NCBI RefSeq assembly: GCF_009799925.1
Contig: NZ_WELK01000001.1
Coordinates: forward strand, 1 to 64,000
Reading direction: 5' to 3'
DNA length: 64,000 nucleotides
Origin: Pseudomonas sp. R-28-1W-6
GTDB lineage: Bacteria; Pseudomonadota; Gammaproteobacteria; Pseudomonadales; Pseudomonadaceae
How positions within the stretch are numbered: the stretch's first letter is position 1; every line of letters begins with the position of its first letter. Made by a program: the position numbers and the translations under genes. Shown here in pieces: positions 1 to 9,520 of this stretch. Below the pieces are notes generated by a model. The model was given only the letters and a program-made list of their open reading frames with translations, ran no database searches and was not told the DNA's origin.

Positions 1-1315
1 GGGTGATGCGGCAGTCGCGGATCAGCTGCTCCTGGCCCCACTCGCGGATGAAGCCATGACCGCCGAAGATCTGCTGGCCGTGCACGGTGGTTTCCAGCGC
101 CATGTCGGTGAGGAAGGCCTTGGCCACCGGGGTCAGCAGGGCGACCAGCTCTTCCGCGCGCTTGCGGGTGGCGGCGTCTTCGCTGAACTTGGCGGTGTCC
201 AGCTGCATCGCCACGTAGCTGGAGAAGGCACGACCGCCTTCGTTCAGCGCCTTCATGGTCAGCAGCATGCGGCGCACGTCCGGGTGCACGATGATCGGGT
301 CGGCGGCCTTGTCCTTGGCTACCGGGCCGGTCGGCGCACGGCTCTGGATGCGGTCGCGGGCGTATTCCACGGCGTTCTGGTAGCTGCGCTCGCCCAGGGA
401 CAGGCCCTGGATACCGACGCCCAGGCGCTCGTAGTTCATCATGGTGAACATGGCCGCCAGGCCCTTGTTCGGCGCGTCGACGATCCAGCCGGTGGCGCCG
501 TCGAAGTTCATCACGCAGGTGGCCGAGGCCTTGATGCCCATCTTGTGCTCGATCGAGCCGCAGGACAGCGAGTTCTTCTCGCCCAGCGAACCGTCGGCAT
601 TGACCATGACTTTCGGCACCAGGAACAGCGAGATGCCTTTCGGGCCGGCCGGGGCGTCCGGCAGCTTGGCCAGTACCAGGTGGATGATGTTCTCGGTCAG
701 GTCGTGCTCGCCGCCGGTGATGAAGATCTTGGTGCCGGAAATCTTGTAGCTGCCGTCGGCCTGGGGTTCGGCCTTGGTGCGGATGATGCCCAGGTCGGTG
801 CCGGCGTGCGGCTCGGTCAGGCACATGGAGCCGGCCCATACACCGGAATACATGTTCGGCAGGTACTTTTCCTTCAGCTCTGCGCTGGCGTGGGCGTTGA
901 TCGACAGGCAGGCGCCAGCGGTCAGCATCGGGTACAGACCGAACGACAGGTTGGCCGAGTTGACCATTTCCTCGACCTGGGCCGAGATCACCTTGGGCAT
1001 GCCCATGCCGCCGAATACCGGGTCACCACCGACGCCGACCCAGCCGCCCTCGGCGTAGGTCTGGTAGGCCTGGGGGAAACCGGCCGGGGTCTTCACCGCG
1101 CCGCCTTCCCAGGAGCAGCCTTCCTCGTCACCGCTGCGGTTGAGCGGGGCGATGGTACCGGCAGTGACCTTGCCGGCTTCTTCGAGAATGGCGCTGGCGG
1201 TGTCTTCGTCCACCACTTCGGCCAGGGCCGGCAACTGGGCCCACAGCTTGGAAACTTCGAACACTTCATTGAGCACGAAGCGCATGTCGCGCAGGGGGGC
1301 TTGGTAATCAGCCAT
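1..1315 (-). CDS. Acyl-CoA dehydrogenase, 3' end outside the window
   Basis: This is a FAD-dependent acyl-CoA dehydrogenase that would catalyse the first, alpha-beta-desaturating step of fatty acid beta-oxidation. About 438 residues are visible, starting MADYQAPLRDMRFV; family members of this long type run to about 590-600 residues, so the C-terminus lies beyond position 1. The flavin-binding motifs CLTEPHAGTDLG and GTKIFITGGEHD are present. The window edge falls just after GGHGFIREWGQEQ, before the expected YEGTTG segment with the catalytic glutamate. It is a close paralogue of the dehydrogenase at 2972-4777. The start is the only suitable ATG, preceded by a GGA-rich stretch. A hairpin (GCGGTC/GACCGC, about 1344-1360) and a loose AAAC-N5-GTTT repeat (1368-1380) lie upstream. 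Substrate chain length cannot be read from sequence. Confidence 0.93.
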   Translation of the reverse strand, partial: MADYQAPLRDMRFVLNEVFEVSKLWAQLPALAEVVDEDTASAILEEAGKVTAGTIAPLNRSGDEEGCSWEGGAVKTPAGFPQAYQTYAEGGWVGVGGDPVFGGMGMPKVISAQVEEMVNSANLSFGLYPMLTAGACLSINAHASAELKEKYLPNMYSGVWAGSMCLTEPHAGTDLGIIRTKAEPQADGSYKISGTKIFITGGEHDLTENIIHLVLAKLPDAPAGPKGISLFLVPKVMVNADGSLGEKNSLSCGSIEHKMGIKASATCVMNFDGATGWIVDAPNKGLAAMFTMMNYERLGVGIQGLSLGERSYQNAVEYARDRIQSRAPTGPVAKDKAADPIIVHPDVRRMLLTMKALNEGGRAFSSYVAMQLDTAKFSEDAATRKRAEELVALLTPVAKAFLTDMALETTVHGQQIFGGHGFIREWGQEQLIRDCRIT

Positions 1316-1477
1316 GGAGCAATCCTCGGAGGGGCCAACGGGGCGGTCTGCGGACCGCTTTTAAGGGAAACCTCAAGTTTATCCGAACAACCAATAGGGG
1401 ACAAAGAGTCATCACGTGACCATTAACAAAAATAAAGTCACGCAAAAATCTTCGTTCGAACCACCGCCCGCAAGCAC

Positions 1478-2854
1478 TCAGGCCTCGACGGTGGCCTCCT
1501 TGACCGCTCCCCGCCGGCTCTGCCCATGCGCCATCACGCAGTTGCGCCCGGCGCGCTTGGCGCCGTACAGCGCCTTGTCGGCCTCGCGAATCACTTCATC
1601 GGCGCCGCGATGGCGGGCTTCACGCTCGGCCACGCCGATGCTGATGGTCACCGACACGCTGCTGGCCGAGGCCGCGCGCCGGCGTTGGCGCCCCTGCTTG
1701 TCGTCCTGCGGGCGACTGCGCTGGTCGCGCAGCTGCAGGTTGTAGCCCTGCACCGCCTGGCGTACCGCTTCGAGGTGCGGCCGGCAGTCTTCCAGGCTCT
1801 TGCCGGGAAACACCAGGGTGAACTCCTCGCCGCCGTAGCGGTAGGCCTTGCCGCCCCCGCCGATCTTGCGCAGCTGGCTGGCCACCAGGCGCAGCACCTG
1901 GTCGCCGACATCGTGGCCATGGGTGTCGTTGAAGGCCTTGAAGTGGTCGACATCGGCCATGGCCAGCACGTAGCTACGCCCCAGGCGCTCCAGCCGGTCA
2001 TTCAGCGCGCGGCGTCCGGGCAGCCCGGTCAGTTCGTCGCGAAAGGCCATCTGGTAGGCCTCGTGCGCCACCGCGGCAACCAGCATGAGCATCACCAGGC
2101 TGCTGATCACCTGCAGCGCATGGGGCTGGCTGAAGGTCTTCGGCAACATCCACAGCAGGCCGAACAGGCCGCACAGGGCGGCGGCATGCAGCGGCCTGGG
2201 CTGGCGCAGGTACTGCACCAGCAACAGCACCACGGCCAGGGCGAACAGCGGGTAGGCCAGCTGCACCAGGCTCATCCACTGGCCATGCAGCAGCGGCCAA
2301 TGGACTTCCGCCAGCCAGCCCTGCAGGGCCTGGGGAAAGCGCTGGGCCAGGGCCACGGCCACCCCGCCCACCGCCAGCAGCACGGCGGCGCGCGCCACCA
2401 GGTCCTGCAGCAGGTGGCTGCGCTCGCGCCAGGCGGCGAACAGGCCGTAGAGCAACGGCAGCAGCAGGCTGCACAGGTGGAACACCAGAGCGGCGTCCTC
2501 GCGCACCTGGCCATGCCGGCGGAAGTAGTCGGTCTGGGTGTCGAGCAGGAAATAGCACAGGTACACCACCACCAGCAGCGACAGCTCGCGCTGGCGGCTG
2601 TAGACCACGCAGAAGGCGCCGCCGAGCAGCAACAGCAAGGTCGGCAGGACATTGAACAGCGACAGGAAGAACTCGTTGAGCACCGCCAGGTGCGCCGTCA
2701 GCGCGCCGCCGAGCAACAGCAGCAGGGGCAGCAGGAAATGACTGAAACGAACGGCGGCCAGACGGAACACGGCAATCTCCAGTGCGCACGGCACTGCAAC
2801 GGGATGCGCCATTCTGCCTGCGCGCGAGGATTCCGGCAGCAGCCCAGCGCGCAT
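1478..2854 (-). CDS. Membrane-anchored diguanylate cyclase (GGDEF)
   Basis: This predicted cyclase makes cyclic di-GMP from two GTP. The N-terminal half is about eight hydrophobic segments with no recognised sensor domain. The C-terminal GGDEF domain carries DVDHFKAFNDTHGHDVGD and the active-site loop RYGGEEF, so catalysis looks intact. The inhibitory I-site (RxxD upstream of GGEEF) is absent; that stretch reads GGGGKAYRY, so feedback inhibition through this site is not expected. The frame is open to 2854, but the ATG giving MAHPVAVPCALEIAVF (around 2812) is an equally good start. It lies between two acyl-CoA dehydrogenase genes on the same strand and is separated from the upstream one by a terminator. 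A poly-basic Arg/Gln stretch interrupts the GGDEF domain near residue 385. Confidence 0.88.
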   Translation of the reverse strand: MRAGLLPESSRAGRMAHPVAVPCALEIAVFRLAAVRFSHFLLPLLLLLGGALTAHLAVLNEFFLSLFNVLPTLLLLLGGAFCVVYSRQRELSLLVVVYLCYFLLDTQTDYFRRHGQVREDAALVFHLCSLLLPLLYGLFAAWRERSHLLQDLVARAAVLLAVGGVAVALAQRFPQALQGWLAEVHWPLLHGQWMSLVQLAYPLFALAVVLLLVQYLRQPRPLHAAALCGLFGLLWMLPKTFSQPHALQVISSLVMLMLVAAVAHEAYQMAFRDELTGLPGRRALNDRLERLGRSYVLAMADVDHFKAFNDTHGHDVGDQVLRLVASQLRKIGGGGKAYRYGGEEFTLVFPGKSLEDCRPHLEAVRQAVQGYNLQLRDQRSRPQDDKQGRQRRRAASASSVSVTISIGVAEREARHRGADEVIREADKALYGAKRAGRNCVMAHGQSRRGAVKEATVEA

Positions 2855-2920
2855 TTTGCGACACGCGCCGAGCCCGGGAGGCGGTTCGATTGCGGCCGTG
2901 GCGGTAAACCCAAGGCAAAA

Positions 2921-2950
2921 AAAAACCGCGACCCGAGGGCCGCGGTTTTT
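2921..2950 (-). terminator. Rho-independent terminator after the acyl-CoA dehydrogenase
   Basis: A nearly perfect hairpin (CCGCG-a-CCC-ga-GGG-c-CGCGG, 2926-2945) is flanked by A runs on one side and T5 on the other, so it can work in both directions. It sits 20-50 nt downstream of the stop codon of the dehydrogenase that ends at 2972. Confidence 0.85.
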
Positions 2951-2971
2951 CTGACCTGAGGTCGGAAGGGC

Positions 2972-4777
2972 TTAGTAGCCCAGGTCGAAGTGGGCTTCGT
3001 CCATTTCCATCAGGTTGCCTGCGCCGGACAGCATGGCTTCGACGTGCGCGCGGGTACGCGGCAGGATACGCGCGAAGTAGAAGCGCGCGGTCTGCAGCTT
3101 GGCCTTGTAGAAGGCTTCGTCGGCGGTGCCGGCAGCGATCTTCTCGGCAGCCAGGCGGGCCATGTCGGCCCAGAAGTAGGCCAGGCAGGCGTAACCGGAG
3201 TACATCAGGTAGTCCACCGAGGCGGCACCGACTTCTTCGCGGTCCTTCATCGCGGCCATGCCCACTTTCATGGTCAGGTCGCCCCACTCCTTGTTCAGCT
3301 TGGCCAGCGGCTCGACCAGGCCCTTGATGGCCTCGTTGGCTTCGTTGGTCTGGCAGAACTTGTGCACGATCTTGGTGAAGCCTTTCAGCGCTTCGCCCTG
3401 GGTCATCAGCACTTTACGACCCAGCAGGTCGAGGGCCTGAACGCCGGTGGTGCCTTCGTACAGCATGGAGATACGGCTGTCGCGAACGTTCTGCTCCATG
3501 CCCCACTCGGCGATGAAGCCGTGGCCGCCATAGATCTGTACGCCATGGTTGGCCGCTTCGAAGCCGACTTCGGTCATGAACGCCTTGGCGATCGGAGTGA
3601 GGAAGGCCAGCATCGCGTCGGCGGCTTTCTTCTCTTCTTCGTTCTGGCTGTACTTGACGATGTCGACCTGCTTGGCGGTGAAGTACACCATGGCGCGGTT
3701 GCCTTCGGCGAAGGCCTTCATGGTCAGCAGCATGCGACGCACGTCCGGGTGGACGATGATCGGGTCAGCGGCCTTGTCCGGCGCTTTCGGGCCAGTCAGG
3801 GAGCGCATCTGCAGACGCTCGCGAGCGTACTTCAGGCCGCCCTGGAAGCCGATTTCGGCGTGGGCCAGACCTTGCAGAGCAGTACCCAGGCGGGCAGTGT
3901 TCATGAAGGTGAACATGCAGTTCAGGCCTTTGTTCGCCGGGCCGATCAGGTAACCGGTGGCGCCGTCGAAGTTCATCACGCAGGTGGCGTTGCCGTGGAT
4001 GCCCATCTTGTGCTCGAGCGAGCCGCAGGAAACGGCGTTGCGCGAACCCACGGAGCCATCGGCGTTGACGTTGAACTTCGGCACGATGAACAGGGAGATG
4101 CCTTTGGTGCCTTGCGGCGCGTCGGGCAGGCGGGCCAGCACGATGTGGACGATGTTGTCCGACATGTCGTGTTCGCCGGCGGAGATGAAGATCTTGGTGC
4201 CAGACACCTTGTACGAGCCGTCAGCCTGCGGCTCGGCCTTGGTGCGCAGCATGCCCAGGTCGGTACCGCAGTGCGGCTCGGTCAGGCACATGGTGCCGGT
4301 CCACTCGCCGGATACCAGCTTGGTCAGGTAGGTGTGCTTCTGCTCGTCGGTGCCGTGCTCGGCCAGAGTGTTCATCGCACCGTGCGACAGGCCCGGGTAC
4401 ATGCCCCAGGACCAGTTGGACTCGCCAACCATTTCGCTGATGGCCAGACCCAGGGATTCCGGCAGGCCTTGGCCACCGTGATCAACGTCGTGGGCCAGGG
4501 AGGGCCAGCCGCCTTCGACGAACTGCTTGTAGGCTTCCTTGAAGCCGGTCGGGGTCTTCACGCCTTCCGGGGACCAGGTGCAACCTTCCAGGTCACCCAC
4601 ACGATTGAGGGGGGCGATTACCTGCTCGCAGAACTTGGCGCCTTCTTCCAGAATGGCGTCAACCATGTCCGGGGTGGCGTCTTGGCAGCCAGGCAGGCTC
4701 TGATAGTGCGCTTCGTAGCCGAGCAGTTCGTCGCGAACGAAGCGGATATCACGCAAGGGGGCCTTGTACTCAGGCAT
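2972..4777 (-). CDS. fadE: Acyl-CoA dehydrogenase (FadE type)
   Basis: 601-residue acyl-CoA dehydrogenase of fatty acid beta-oxidation. It shows [12 protein letters not shown] and [12 protein letters not shown] (flavin and substrate pocket), [13 protein letters not shown], and [13 protein letters not shown] around residue 435, which contains the catalytic glutamate. Length is full for the family. The start [13 protein letters not shown] matches the N-terminus of the paralogue at 1-1315. I recall PAO1 PA0506-PA0508 as three such enzymes beside the bio cluster; assignment to one of them is inference. Two overlapping PsrA-type boxes about 110 nt upstream suggest fatty-acid-responsive repression. 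It is monocistronic, with its own terminator. Confidence 0.95.
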   Translation of the reverse strand: MPEYKAPLRDIRFVRDELLGYEAHYQSLPGCQDATPDMVDAILEEGAKFCEQVIAPLNRVGDLEGCTWSPEGVKTPTGFKEAYKQFVEGGWPSLAHDVDHGGQGLPESLGLAISEMVGESNWSWGMYPGLSHGAMNTLAEHGTDEQKHTYLTKLVSGEWTGTMCLTEPHCGTDLGMLRTKAEPQADGSYKVSGTKIFISAGEHDMSDNIVHIVLARLPDAPQGTKGISLFIVPKFNVNADGSVGSRNAVSCGSLEHKMGIHGNATCVMNFDGATGYLIGPANKGLNCMFTFMNTARLGTALQGLAHAEIGFQGGLKYARERLQMRSLTGPKAPDKAADPIIVHPDVRRMLLTMKAFAEGNRAMVYFTAKQVDIVKYSQNEEEKKAADAMLAFLTPIAKAFMTEVGFEAANHGVQIYGGHGFIAEWGMEQNVRDSRISMLYEGTTGVQALDLLGRKVLMTQGEALKGFTKIVHKFCQTNEANEAIKGLVEPLAKLNKEWGDLTMKVGMAAMKDREEVGAASVDYLMYSGYACLAYFWADMARLAAEKIAAGTADEAFYKAKLQTARFYFARILPRTRAHVEAMLSGAGNLMEMDEAHFDLGY

Positions 4778-4884
4778 AGCGGTAAACCTCTACGGTGGAT
4801 TCCTTAGTTTTTGGTGACCGGAGCAATCACGGTCGTCTGCGGGATTTCTCCCATAGCCCGGCAGCCATGAGCTGGCGCAGCAAT

Positions 4885-4911
4885 CAAACAGGCGTTTGAA
4901 ACATACGTTTA
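4885..4911 (-). promoter_or_regulatory. Two overlapping PsrA-type operator boxes
   Basis: CAAAC-AGGC-GTTTG at 4885-4898 fits the PsrA consensus (G/C)AAAC-N2-4-GTTT(G/C) exactly. A second copy, GAAAC-ATAC-GTTTA, follows at 4898-4911 and shares one base. They lie 108-134 nt upstream of the fadE start. PsrA is a TetR-type repressor released by long-chain fatty acids in Pseudomonas. Binding here is inferred from the motif and gene function. Confidence 0.7.
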
Positions 4912-4945
4912 CGCCCCACCCTTGTCAAGCACCCGCCAGCACCGT

Positions 4946-5704
4946 TCAGGCCAGCAGATCGACCGCCGCGACCGGCTCCTGCAACTGGGCCAGATTGCGG
5001 TATAGCTCAAGACTAGGCGTAGATGGCGGGGGCTGCTGCGTGGCCGGCGGTTGCTCGCCCTCGGCCGCTTCGGCTGCCTTGCGCTGCTCGGCGCTCAGGC
5101 GCCGCTCCTCGCGGGCGGCGAGCGCCTCCTCGCGGCGCATCTCGGCCAGTTCGACGCGCGCCTGGCTGGCTTGGGCCTGAGCCTGGGCCGCTACGCGGCG
5201 GTCCTGGGCGGACGGCTCGGCCGGGGCCAGCGCGGCACGCTGGACCACCTCCATCTTGCGCAGGGTGGCTTGCGGGTCGCCGGGGATCGGGCTGACGTCG
5301 ATGCCCACCTCGCCACCGACCACGTAGGTCTTGCCGTCCGGGCCGCGCTTGTAGCTGTAGCTCGGCGCCCCGGCGTAGGCGCCGCCGACGGCGGCATGCG
5401 CCTGCTCATGGCTGCGCACCTCGCGGTCGCGGCTGGCCAGGCTGGCGATCTGCTGCTGTTCCTGGCGCAACTGCTCGGCCTGCGCAGCCGGGCGTTCGGT
5501 AGCGCGGCCTGGGGACTGGTCATCCGCTTCGCGCGGGGAAGCCTGGCCGCCTGCATCAGCGGCCTGGGCGGGAATGACGGGCGCCTGGTCGGCACGCATC
5601 AGGTCGGGGGAAGACGGTCCGGCGGGGTCGCCGGGCACAAGGGGTCTGGCCGGCAGGGCAGACGGCGAAGGCGCGACATGGAACGCGGCGCTGCCGATCT
5701 GCAT
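4946..5704 (-). CDS. SprA-related putative metalloprotease
   Basis: A 252-residue protein of the SprA-related (putative metalloprotease CJM1_0395-like) family. The N-terminal 90 residues are Pro/Ala-rich and low complexity. The conserved core is about residues 90-155, with HEQAHAAVGG (an HExxH-type zinc motif), then YSYKRGPDGKTY and VGGEVGIDVSPIPGDP. The C-terminal third is a long Ala/Gln/Arg/Glu-rich helix, probably coiled coil. There is no signal peptide. The start ATG at 5704 has GAGGG five bases upstream; an ATG 15 nt further up lacks this. The gene lies 47 nt downstream of a small FlgE-like gene on the same strand, so the two may be co-transcribed. No role is established; proteolysis is inferred only from the motif. 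Confidence 0.78.
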   Translation of the reverse strand: MQIGSAAFHVAPSPSALPARPLVPGDPAGPSSPDLMRADQAPVIPAQAADAGGQASPREADDQSPGRATERPAAQAEQLRQEQQQIASLASRDREVRSHEQAHAAVGGAYAGAPSYSYKRGPDGKTYVVGGEVGIDVSPIPGDPQATLRKMEVVQRAALAPAEPSAQDRRVAAQAQAQASQARVELAEMRREEALAAREERRLSAEQRKAAEAAEGEQPPATQQPPPSTPSLELYRNLAQLQEPVAAVDLLA

Positions 5705-5751
5705 ACAAGCCCTCCTCACTCCCTACGCGGGGTGAGACTAGGTGCGCCGGC

Positions 5752-6024
5752 TCAGGCGCGGGTATCGATCAAGGTGCCGAGCACTTCATCGGCGGTTTCG
5801 ACCACTCGGGCACCCGCCTGCGCCTCGAGCTTGCCCACGGTCAGGGCGATCAGGTTCTCGGCCAGCTCGGCCTGGGTGCTGCGCTCGCTGCCAGGCGTCG
5901 GTGCCGCCTGCTGGGCCTGGGGCAGCGTGGCGCCAGCGATGCCGGCAGCCGCCTGGTCGACCCGGCGCTGGCCCGCCTGGATGGCGCCGAGCCCGGAGCT
6001 GAAGGCGCTGGTGGAGATTTCCAT
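5752..6024 (-). CDS. Small protein resembling a flagellar rod/hook N-terminus
   Basis: A 90-residue protein starting MEISTSAFSSGLGAIQAGQR. This resembles the N-terminal segment of flagellar rod and hook proteins (FlgB/C/E/F/G), which starts with a short helix of the form SAxSGLxAxQxxxxxxAxNIA. The C-terminal part is Ala/Gln-rich and the second conserved flagellin-type helix is not obvious. The start at 6024 has AAGGGGA just upstream; a start 27 nt earlier is possible but lacks this. It precedes the SprA-like gene and follows bioD after a terminator. No other flagellar genes are nearby, so a flagellar role is doubtful; the function is unknown. Confidence 0.65.
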   Translation of the reverse strand: MEISTSAFSSGLGAIQAGQRRVDQAAAGIAGATLPQAQQAAPTPGSERSTQAELAENLIALTVGKLEAQAGARVVETADEVLGTLIDTRA

Positions 6025-6092
6025 ACCGCAGTTCCCCTTGGGGACGGACACATGGCATCAAGTGAAGCAGAAAATGTTCATTCCCTGCACAC

Positions 6093-6140
6093 AAAAAAGC
6101 CGCTGGCCGACCAACTGTTCATATCGGCAGGTCCAGCGGC
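6093..6140 (-). terminator. Terminator of the bio cluster, overlapping the end of bioD
   Basis: On the minus strand GCCGCTGG (6133-6140) pairs with CCAGCGGC (6099-6106), followed by six T. One arm lies inside the last codons of bioD, whose stop is at 6119-6121. The loop is long (about 26 nt) and contains further complementary bases. Confidence 0.6.
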
Positions 6141-6808
6141 GCCAGCTGCAGGTGGGCCGCCACCGCCGCCGCGCTCGCTCGCGGCAGGCGCGGCACCCGT
6201 CCCAGGCACGGCGCCGGCAGGCGTTCGGCGAGGGTCGCGAGGTTGTCTTCCAGGCGTGCGGTCTGCGGGTCGAGGATGTTCGCCACCCAGCCGGCCAGGA
6301 CCAGGCCATCGCGAGCGATCGCCTCGGCCGTCAGCAGCGCATGACTGATGCAGCCCAGGCGCACGCCGACCACCAGGATCACCGGCAGGCCCAGGGCGAC
6401 GGGCAGGTCGGACAGGCTGGCCTGCCCCGCCAGCGGCACCCGCCAGCCACCGGCGCCTTCGACCAGGGTGAAGTCGGCGCCCTGGTCGAGGATGTGCCGC
6501 ACCGGCCCGAGCAGCGCGTCGACACTCAGCTCGATGCCCGCCTCGCGCGCCGCCAGGTGCGGGGCGATGGGCGGGGCGAAGGCCAGCGGATTGACCTCGG
6601 CATAGCTCAACGGCAGCGAGCACTCGGCGAGCAGGGCCAGGGCATCGCTGTTGCGCAGCCCCGCGGCCGTCGCCTCGCAGCCGGAAGCCACCGGCTTGGC
6701 CGCCGCCGTGCTGAGGCCCGCCAGCCGCGCCGCATGCAGCAGGCCGGCGGCGATGGTGGTCTTGCCGGCGTCGGTATCGGTACCGGTGACGAAGAACGCC
6801 CTGCCCAT
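6119..6808 (-). CDS. bioD: Dethiobiotin synthetase
   Basis: BioD converts 7,8-diaminopelargonic acid, CO2 and ATP to dethiobiotin, the penultimate step of biotin synthesis. The protein has 229 residues, typical for BioD. The P-loop GTDTDAGKTT is at residues 9-18, with TAAAKPVASG and LVEGAGGWRVPL further on; both are hallmark BioD segments. It is the last gene of the bioB-F-H-C-D run, one base after bioC. bioA, encoding the preceding aminotransferase, is not in the window, as is usual in Pseudomonas. Confidence 0.96.
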   Translation of the reverse strand: MGRAFFVTGTDTDAGKTTIAAGLLHAARLAGLSTAAAKPVASGCEATAAGLRNSDALALLAECSLPLSYAEVNPLAFAPPIAPHLAAREAGIELSVDALLGPVRHILDQGADFTLVEGAGGWRVPLAGQASLSDLPVALGLPVILVVGVRLGCISHALLTAEAIARDGLVLAGWVANILDPQTARLEDNLATLAERLPAPCLGRVPRLPRASAAAVAAHLQLAPLDLPI

Positions 6809-6809
6809 C

Positions 6810-7613
6810 TCAGGCCTCCTTTTGCAGCACGCCGTAGACCACCTGGTAGGTGGCCGGCAGGCCCTGCGCCTGGCGGAAGCTCTCGTAGGCCGCGACCAGC
6901 GCGCGAATCCGCGCCCGTCCGGTCAGGCCGCCGGGGCGCCCGGGGTTGAGGTTGTGCGCACCGAGCGCCTTGAGTTCGTCGGTCAGCTGGCGCAGATCGC
7001 CGAAATGCAGGCAGTGCGCCTGGCGCTCCAGGGTCAGCAGGCGCAGGCCGCTGGCCGCGCACCGCTGCTGGTACTCGGCGAAGCGGCGGAAATGGTTGAC
7101 GTGGACGAAGCCGTCCACCGCCTGCCAGCTGTCGCGCAGCTCCTGCAGGGTACCGACGCACAGGCTGGTGAAGGCCAGCACGCCGCCGGGGCGCAGTGCT
7201 CGGTGGGCCTCGGCCAGCACCGCGGCGAAATCCGCGCACCACTGCACGGCCAGGCTGGAATAGATCAGGTCGACACAACCGTCGCGCAGCGGCAGGCGCT
7301 CGGCATCGCCGACGATGTAGCGCTGCGCGCCGCCGAGCGGCCGGGCATGGCGCAGCATGCCTTCGGCCAGGTCCACGGCCAGCCCTTCGGCCGCCGGGAA
7401 GCGCGCCGCCAGCACCCGGCTGAAATGCCCGGTGCCGCTGCCCAGGTCGAGCCAGCGCTGCGGCGCCAGCTGCACCGGCAGGCGCGCCAGCAGCTCGATG
7501 CCCACGGCGCGCTGCAGGGCGGCGACGCTGTCGTAACTCTCGGCCGCGCGGGAGAAGGAGGCGGCGACCCGGCGCTTGTCCGGCAGGCCGCTCTGTTCGT
7601 GCCAGTCAGTCAT
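6810..7613 (-). CDS. bioC: Malonyl-[ACP] O-methyltransferase
   Basis: BioC methylates the free carboxyl of malonyl-ACP so that the fatty acid machinery can build the pimeloyl chain of biotin. The protein has 267 residues and begins [20 protein letters not shown]. The SAM-binding motif [12 protein letters not shown] is at residues 55-66, and [15 protein letters not shown] and SLAVQWC follow as in the family. I chose the ATG at 7613 because it aligns with BioC N-termini and overlaps the bioH stop by 8 bases. The frame is open further upstream inside bioH. Confidence 0.95.
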   Translation of the reverse strand: MTDWHEQSGLPDKRRVAASFSRAAESYDSVAALQRAVGIELLARLPVQLAPQRWLDLGSGTGHFSRVLAARFPAAEGLAVDLAEGMLRHARPLGGAQRYIVGDAERLPLRDGCVDLIYSSLAVQWCADFAAVLAEAHRALRPGGVLAFTSLCVGTLQELRDSWQAVDGFVHVNHFRRFAEYQQRCAASGLRLLTLERQAHCLHFGDLRQLTDELKALGAHNLNPGRPGGLTGRARIRALVAAYESFRQAQGLPATYQVVYGVLQKEA

Positions 7614-8337
7614 CGCCGGCCTCGCTGAGGAATGCCAGGATCGCCGCCGCCACTTCATGGGGGCGCTCCAGCACGAAGGCATGGCTGACATCCTCGATCA
7701 GGCCGACTTCGATATCCGGCTGCAGCGCCAGCAGATCACCGGCCACCTCGGCCGGCACCAGGGCATCGGCGCCGGCCAGCAGGTGCAGCTGCGGCCCGGC
7801 GAAACGCTGGAGGGCGCTGCGCCCGTCGAAATTGCCGAGCACCTCGAGGCCGGCCAGCAGCACCTCGGGCGCCAGCTGCGGCGCCGCAGCCTGCAGCTGG
7901 CGGGCCAGGTCGCGGGCGGTGGCGGCGCCCTGGCTGCAGAGCAGGCTGAAGCGCTTGCGGGTGGCGCGCGGGTCCTGCCGGCAGGCGTCGACGAAGGCGT
8001 TGAAGGTCGCCTCGGGCATGCCGTGCGGCCAGTCGGCGCCGGCGACGAAACAGGGGTTGCTGGCCAGGGTCAGCAGGCCGCGGCAACGCTCGCCGCGCAG
8101 CGCCGCCAGCTCGCTGGCGAGCATGCCGCCCAGCGACCAGCCGCCCAGCCAGGTGTACTCAGGCAGGCGCTCGTCCAGCTCCAGCAGCCAGTCGCGCGGC
8201 TCGCCACTACTCAGCTCGGGCAGCGGCTCGATGTCTACCTGCAGTTGCGGGGCCAGGCCGCGCAGGGCCTCGACCAGCACTTCCAGGGGCAGGCTGCCGA
8301 GGCCCCAGCCGGGCAGCAGGATCAGTTGTTCACGCAT
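7606..8337 (-). CDS. bioH: Pimeloyl-[ACP] methyl ester carboxylesterase
   Basis: BioH removes the methyl group added by BioC once the pimeloyl-ACP ester is complete, and so ends chain elongation. It is a 243-residue alpha/beta hydrolase. The LLPGWGLG oxyanion region is near residue 8, and the nucleophile elbow GGWSLGG places Ser at residue 68. GADALVP carries the likely Asp, and [12 protein letters not shown] near the C-terminus the His. The gene overlaps bioF by 8 bases and bioC by 8 bases, indicating translational coupling. Confidence 0.95.
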   Translation of the reverse strand: MREQLILLPGWGLGSLPLEVLVEALRGLAPQLQVDIEPLPELSSGEPRDWLLELDERLPEYTWLGGWSLGGMLASELAALRGERCRGLLTLASNPCFVAGADWPHGMPEATFNAFVDACRQDPRATRKRFSLLCSQGAATARDLARQLQAAAPQLAPEVLLAGLEVLGNFDGRSALQRFAGPQLHLLAGADALVPAEVAGDLLALQPDIEVGLIEDVSHAFVLERPHEVAAAILAFLSEAGDD

Positions 8338-9499
8338 GGTCGTGTACCTGCGGCCAGCATTCGGCCAGGGCGTCGAGCAGTTGTTCCAGCTGCGCCTCGC
8401 TGTGCGCCGCGGACAGGGTCACCCGCAGGCGGGCGCTGCCGGCCGGCACGGTGGGCGGACGGATGGCGCCGACCAGCAGGCCGCGCGCCTTCAACAGTGC
8501 AGAAAGCTTGAGCGCACGCTCGCTGTCACCGATCAGGATCGGCTGGATCGGCGTCGGGCTGTCCATCAGGGTCAGGCCGATCTCGGCCGCGCCCTGGCGG
8601 AAGCGCGCAATCAACGTGTTCAGGTGTTCGCGGCGCCAGCCTTCCGTACGCAGCAGCTCCAGGCTCTTCAGGGTGGCGCAGGCCACCGCCGGCGGCTGGC
8701 TGGTGGTGTAGATGTAGGGCCGGGCGAACTGGATCAGCGTCTCGATCAGTTCCTCGCTGCCGGCGACGAAGGCCCCGGCCGTGCCGAAGGCCTTGCCCAG
8801 GGTGCCGACCAGCACCTGCACATCGTCCAGACCCAGGCCGAAGTGCTCGACTATGCCGCCGCCCGTGGCGCCCAGCGGGCCGAAGCCATGGGCATCGTCG
8901 ACCATCACCCAGGCCTGCTTCTGCTTCGCCGCGGCGCACAGCGCCGGCAGGTCGGCCAGGTCGCCGTCCATGCTGAACACCCCGTCAGTGACCACCAGGG
9001 TGTTGCCCGTGGCCTTCTGCAGGCGGCTGGCCAGGCTGGCGGCGTCGTTGTGCAGGTAGCGGGAGAAGCGCGCCCCGGACAGCAGCCCGGCATCCAGCAG
9101 GGAGGCGTGGTTGATGCGGTCTTCCAGCACCGTGTCGCCCTGGCCGACCAGGGCGGTGACGGCAGCGAGATTGGCCATGTAGCCGGTGGAGAACAGCAGC
9201 GCGCGCGGGCGCCCGGTGAACTCGGCCAGGGCCTCTTCCAGCTGGTGGTGCGGGGTGCTGTGGCCGATCACCAGGTGCGAGGCGCCGCCGCCGACGCCCC
9301 ACTGCTGCGCGCCCTGCTGCATCGCCCGGATCACCTCGGGATGGTTGGCCAGGCCCAGGTAGTCGTTGGAGCAGAAGGCCAGCAACGGGCGGCCGTCGAC
9401 CACCACCTCGGGGCCTTGCGGGCTGTCCAACAGCGGGCGCTGGCGATAGAGGTGAGCGGCGCGACGCTCGGCGAGGCGGGTGGCGAGATCGAATGTCAT
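8330..9499 (-). CDS. bioF: 8-amino-7-oxononanoate synthase
   Basis: BioF is a PLP enzyme that condenses pimeloyl-ACP (or -CoA) with alanine to give 8-amino-7-oxononanoate. With the start [18 protein letters not shown] the protein has 389 residues, normal for the family. It shows [22 protein letters not shown] (cofactor Asp) and [14 protein letters not shown] (PLP-binding Lys). The start at 9499 matches BioF N-termini but has a weak ribosome binding site. The 125-nt gap to bioB holds two palindromic repeat elements, unusual inside an operon. Confidence 0.95.
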   Translation of the reverse strand: MTFDLATRLAERRAAHLYRQRPLLDSPQGPEVVVDGRPLLAFCSNDYLGLANHPEVIRAMQQGAQQWGVGGGASHLVIGHSTPHHQLEEALAEFTGRPRALLFSTGYMANLAAVTALVGQGDTVLEDRINHASLLDAGLLSGARFSRYLHNDAASLASRLQKATGNTLVVTDGVFSMDGDLADLPALCAAAKQKQAWVMVDDAHGFGPLGATGGGIVEHFGLGLDDVQVLVGTLGKAFGTAGAFVAGSEELIETLIQFARPYIYTTSQPPAVACATLKSLELLRTEGWRREHLNTLIARFRQGAAEIGLTLMDSPTPIQPILIGDSERALKLSALLKARGLLVGAIRPPTVPAGSARLRVTLSAAHSEAQLEQLLDALAECWPQVHDHA

Positions 9500-9520
9500 G
9501 GGCACGGGTACCGGCAATCG

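Noticed and set aside
1344..1380. PsrA box and terminator before the first acyl-CoA dehydrogenase
   Set aside because: The AAAC/GTTT arms are separated by 5 nt, outside the accepted 2-4, and the hairpin has T residues only on the strand that carries no gene.
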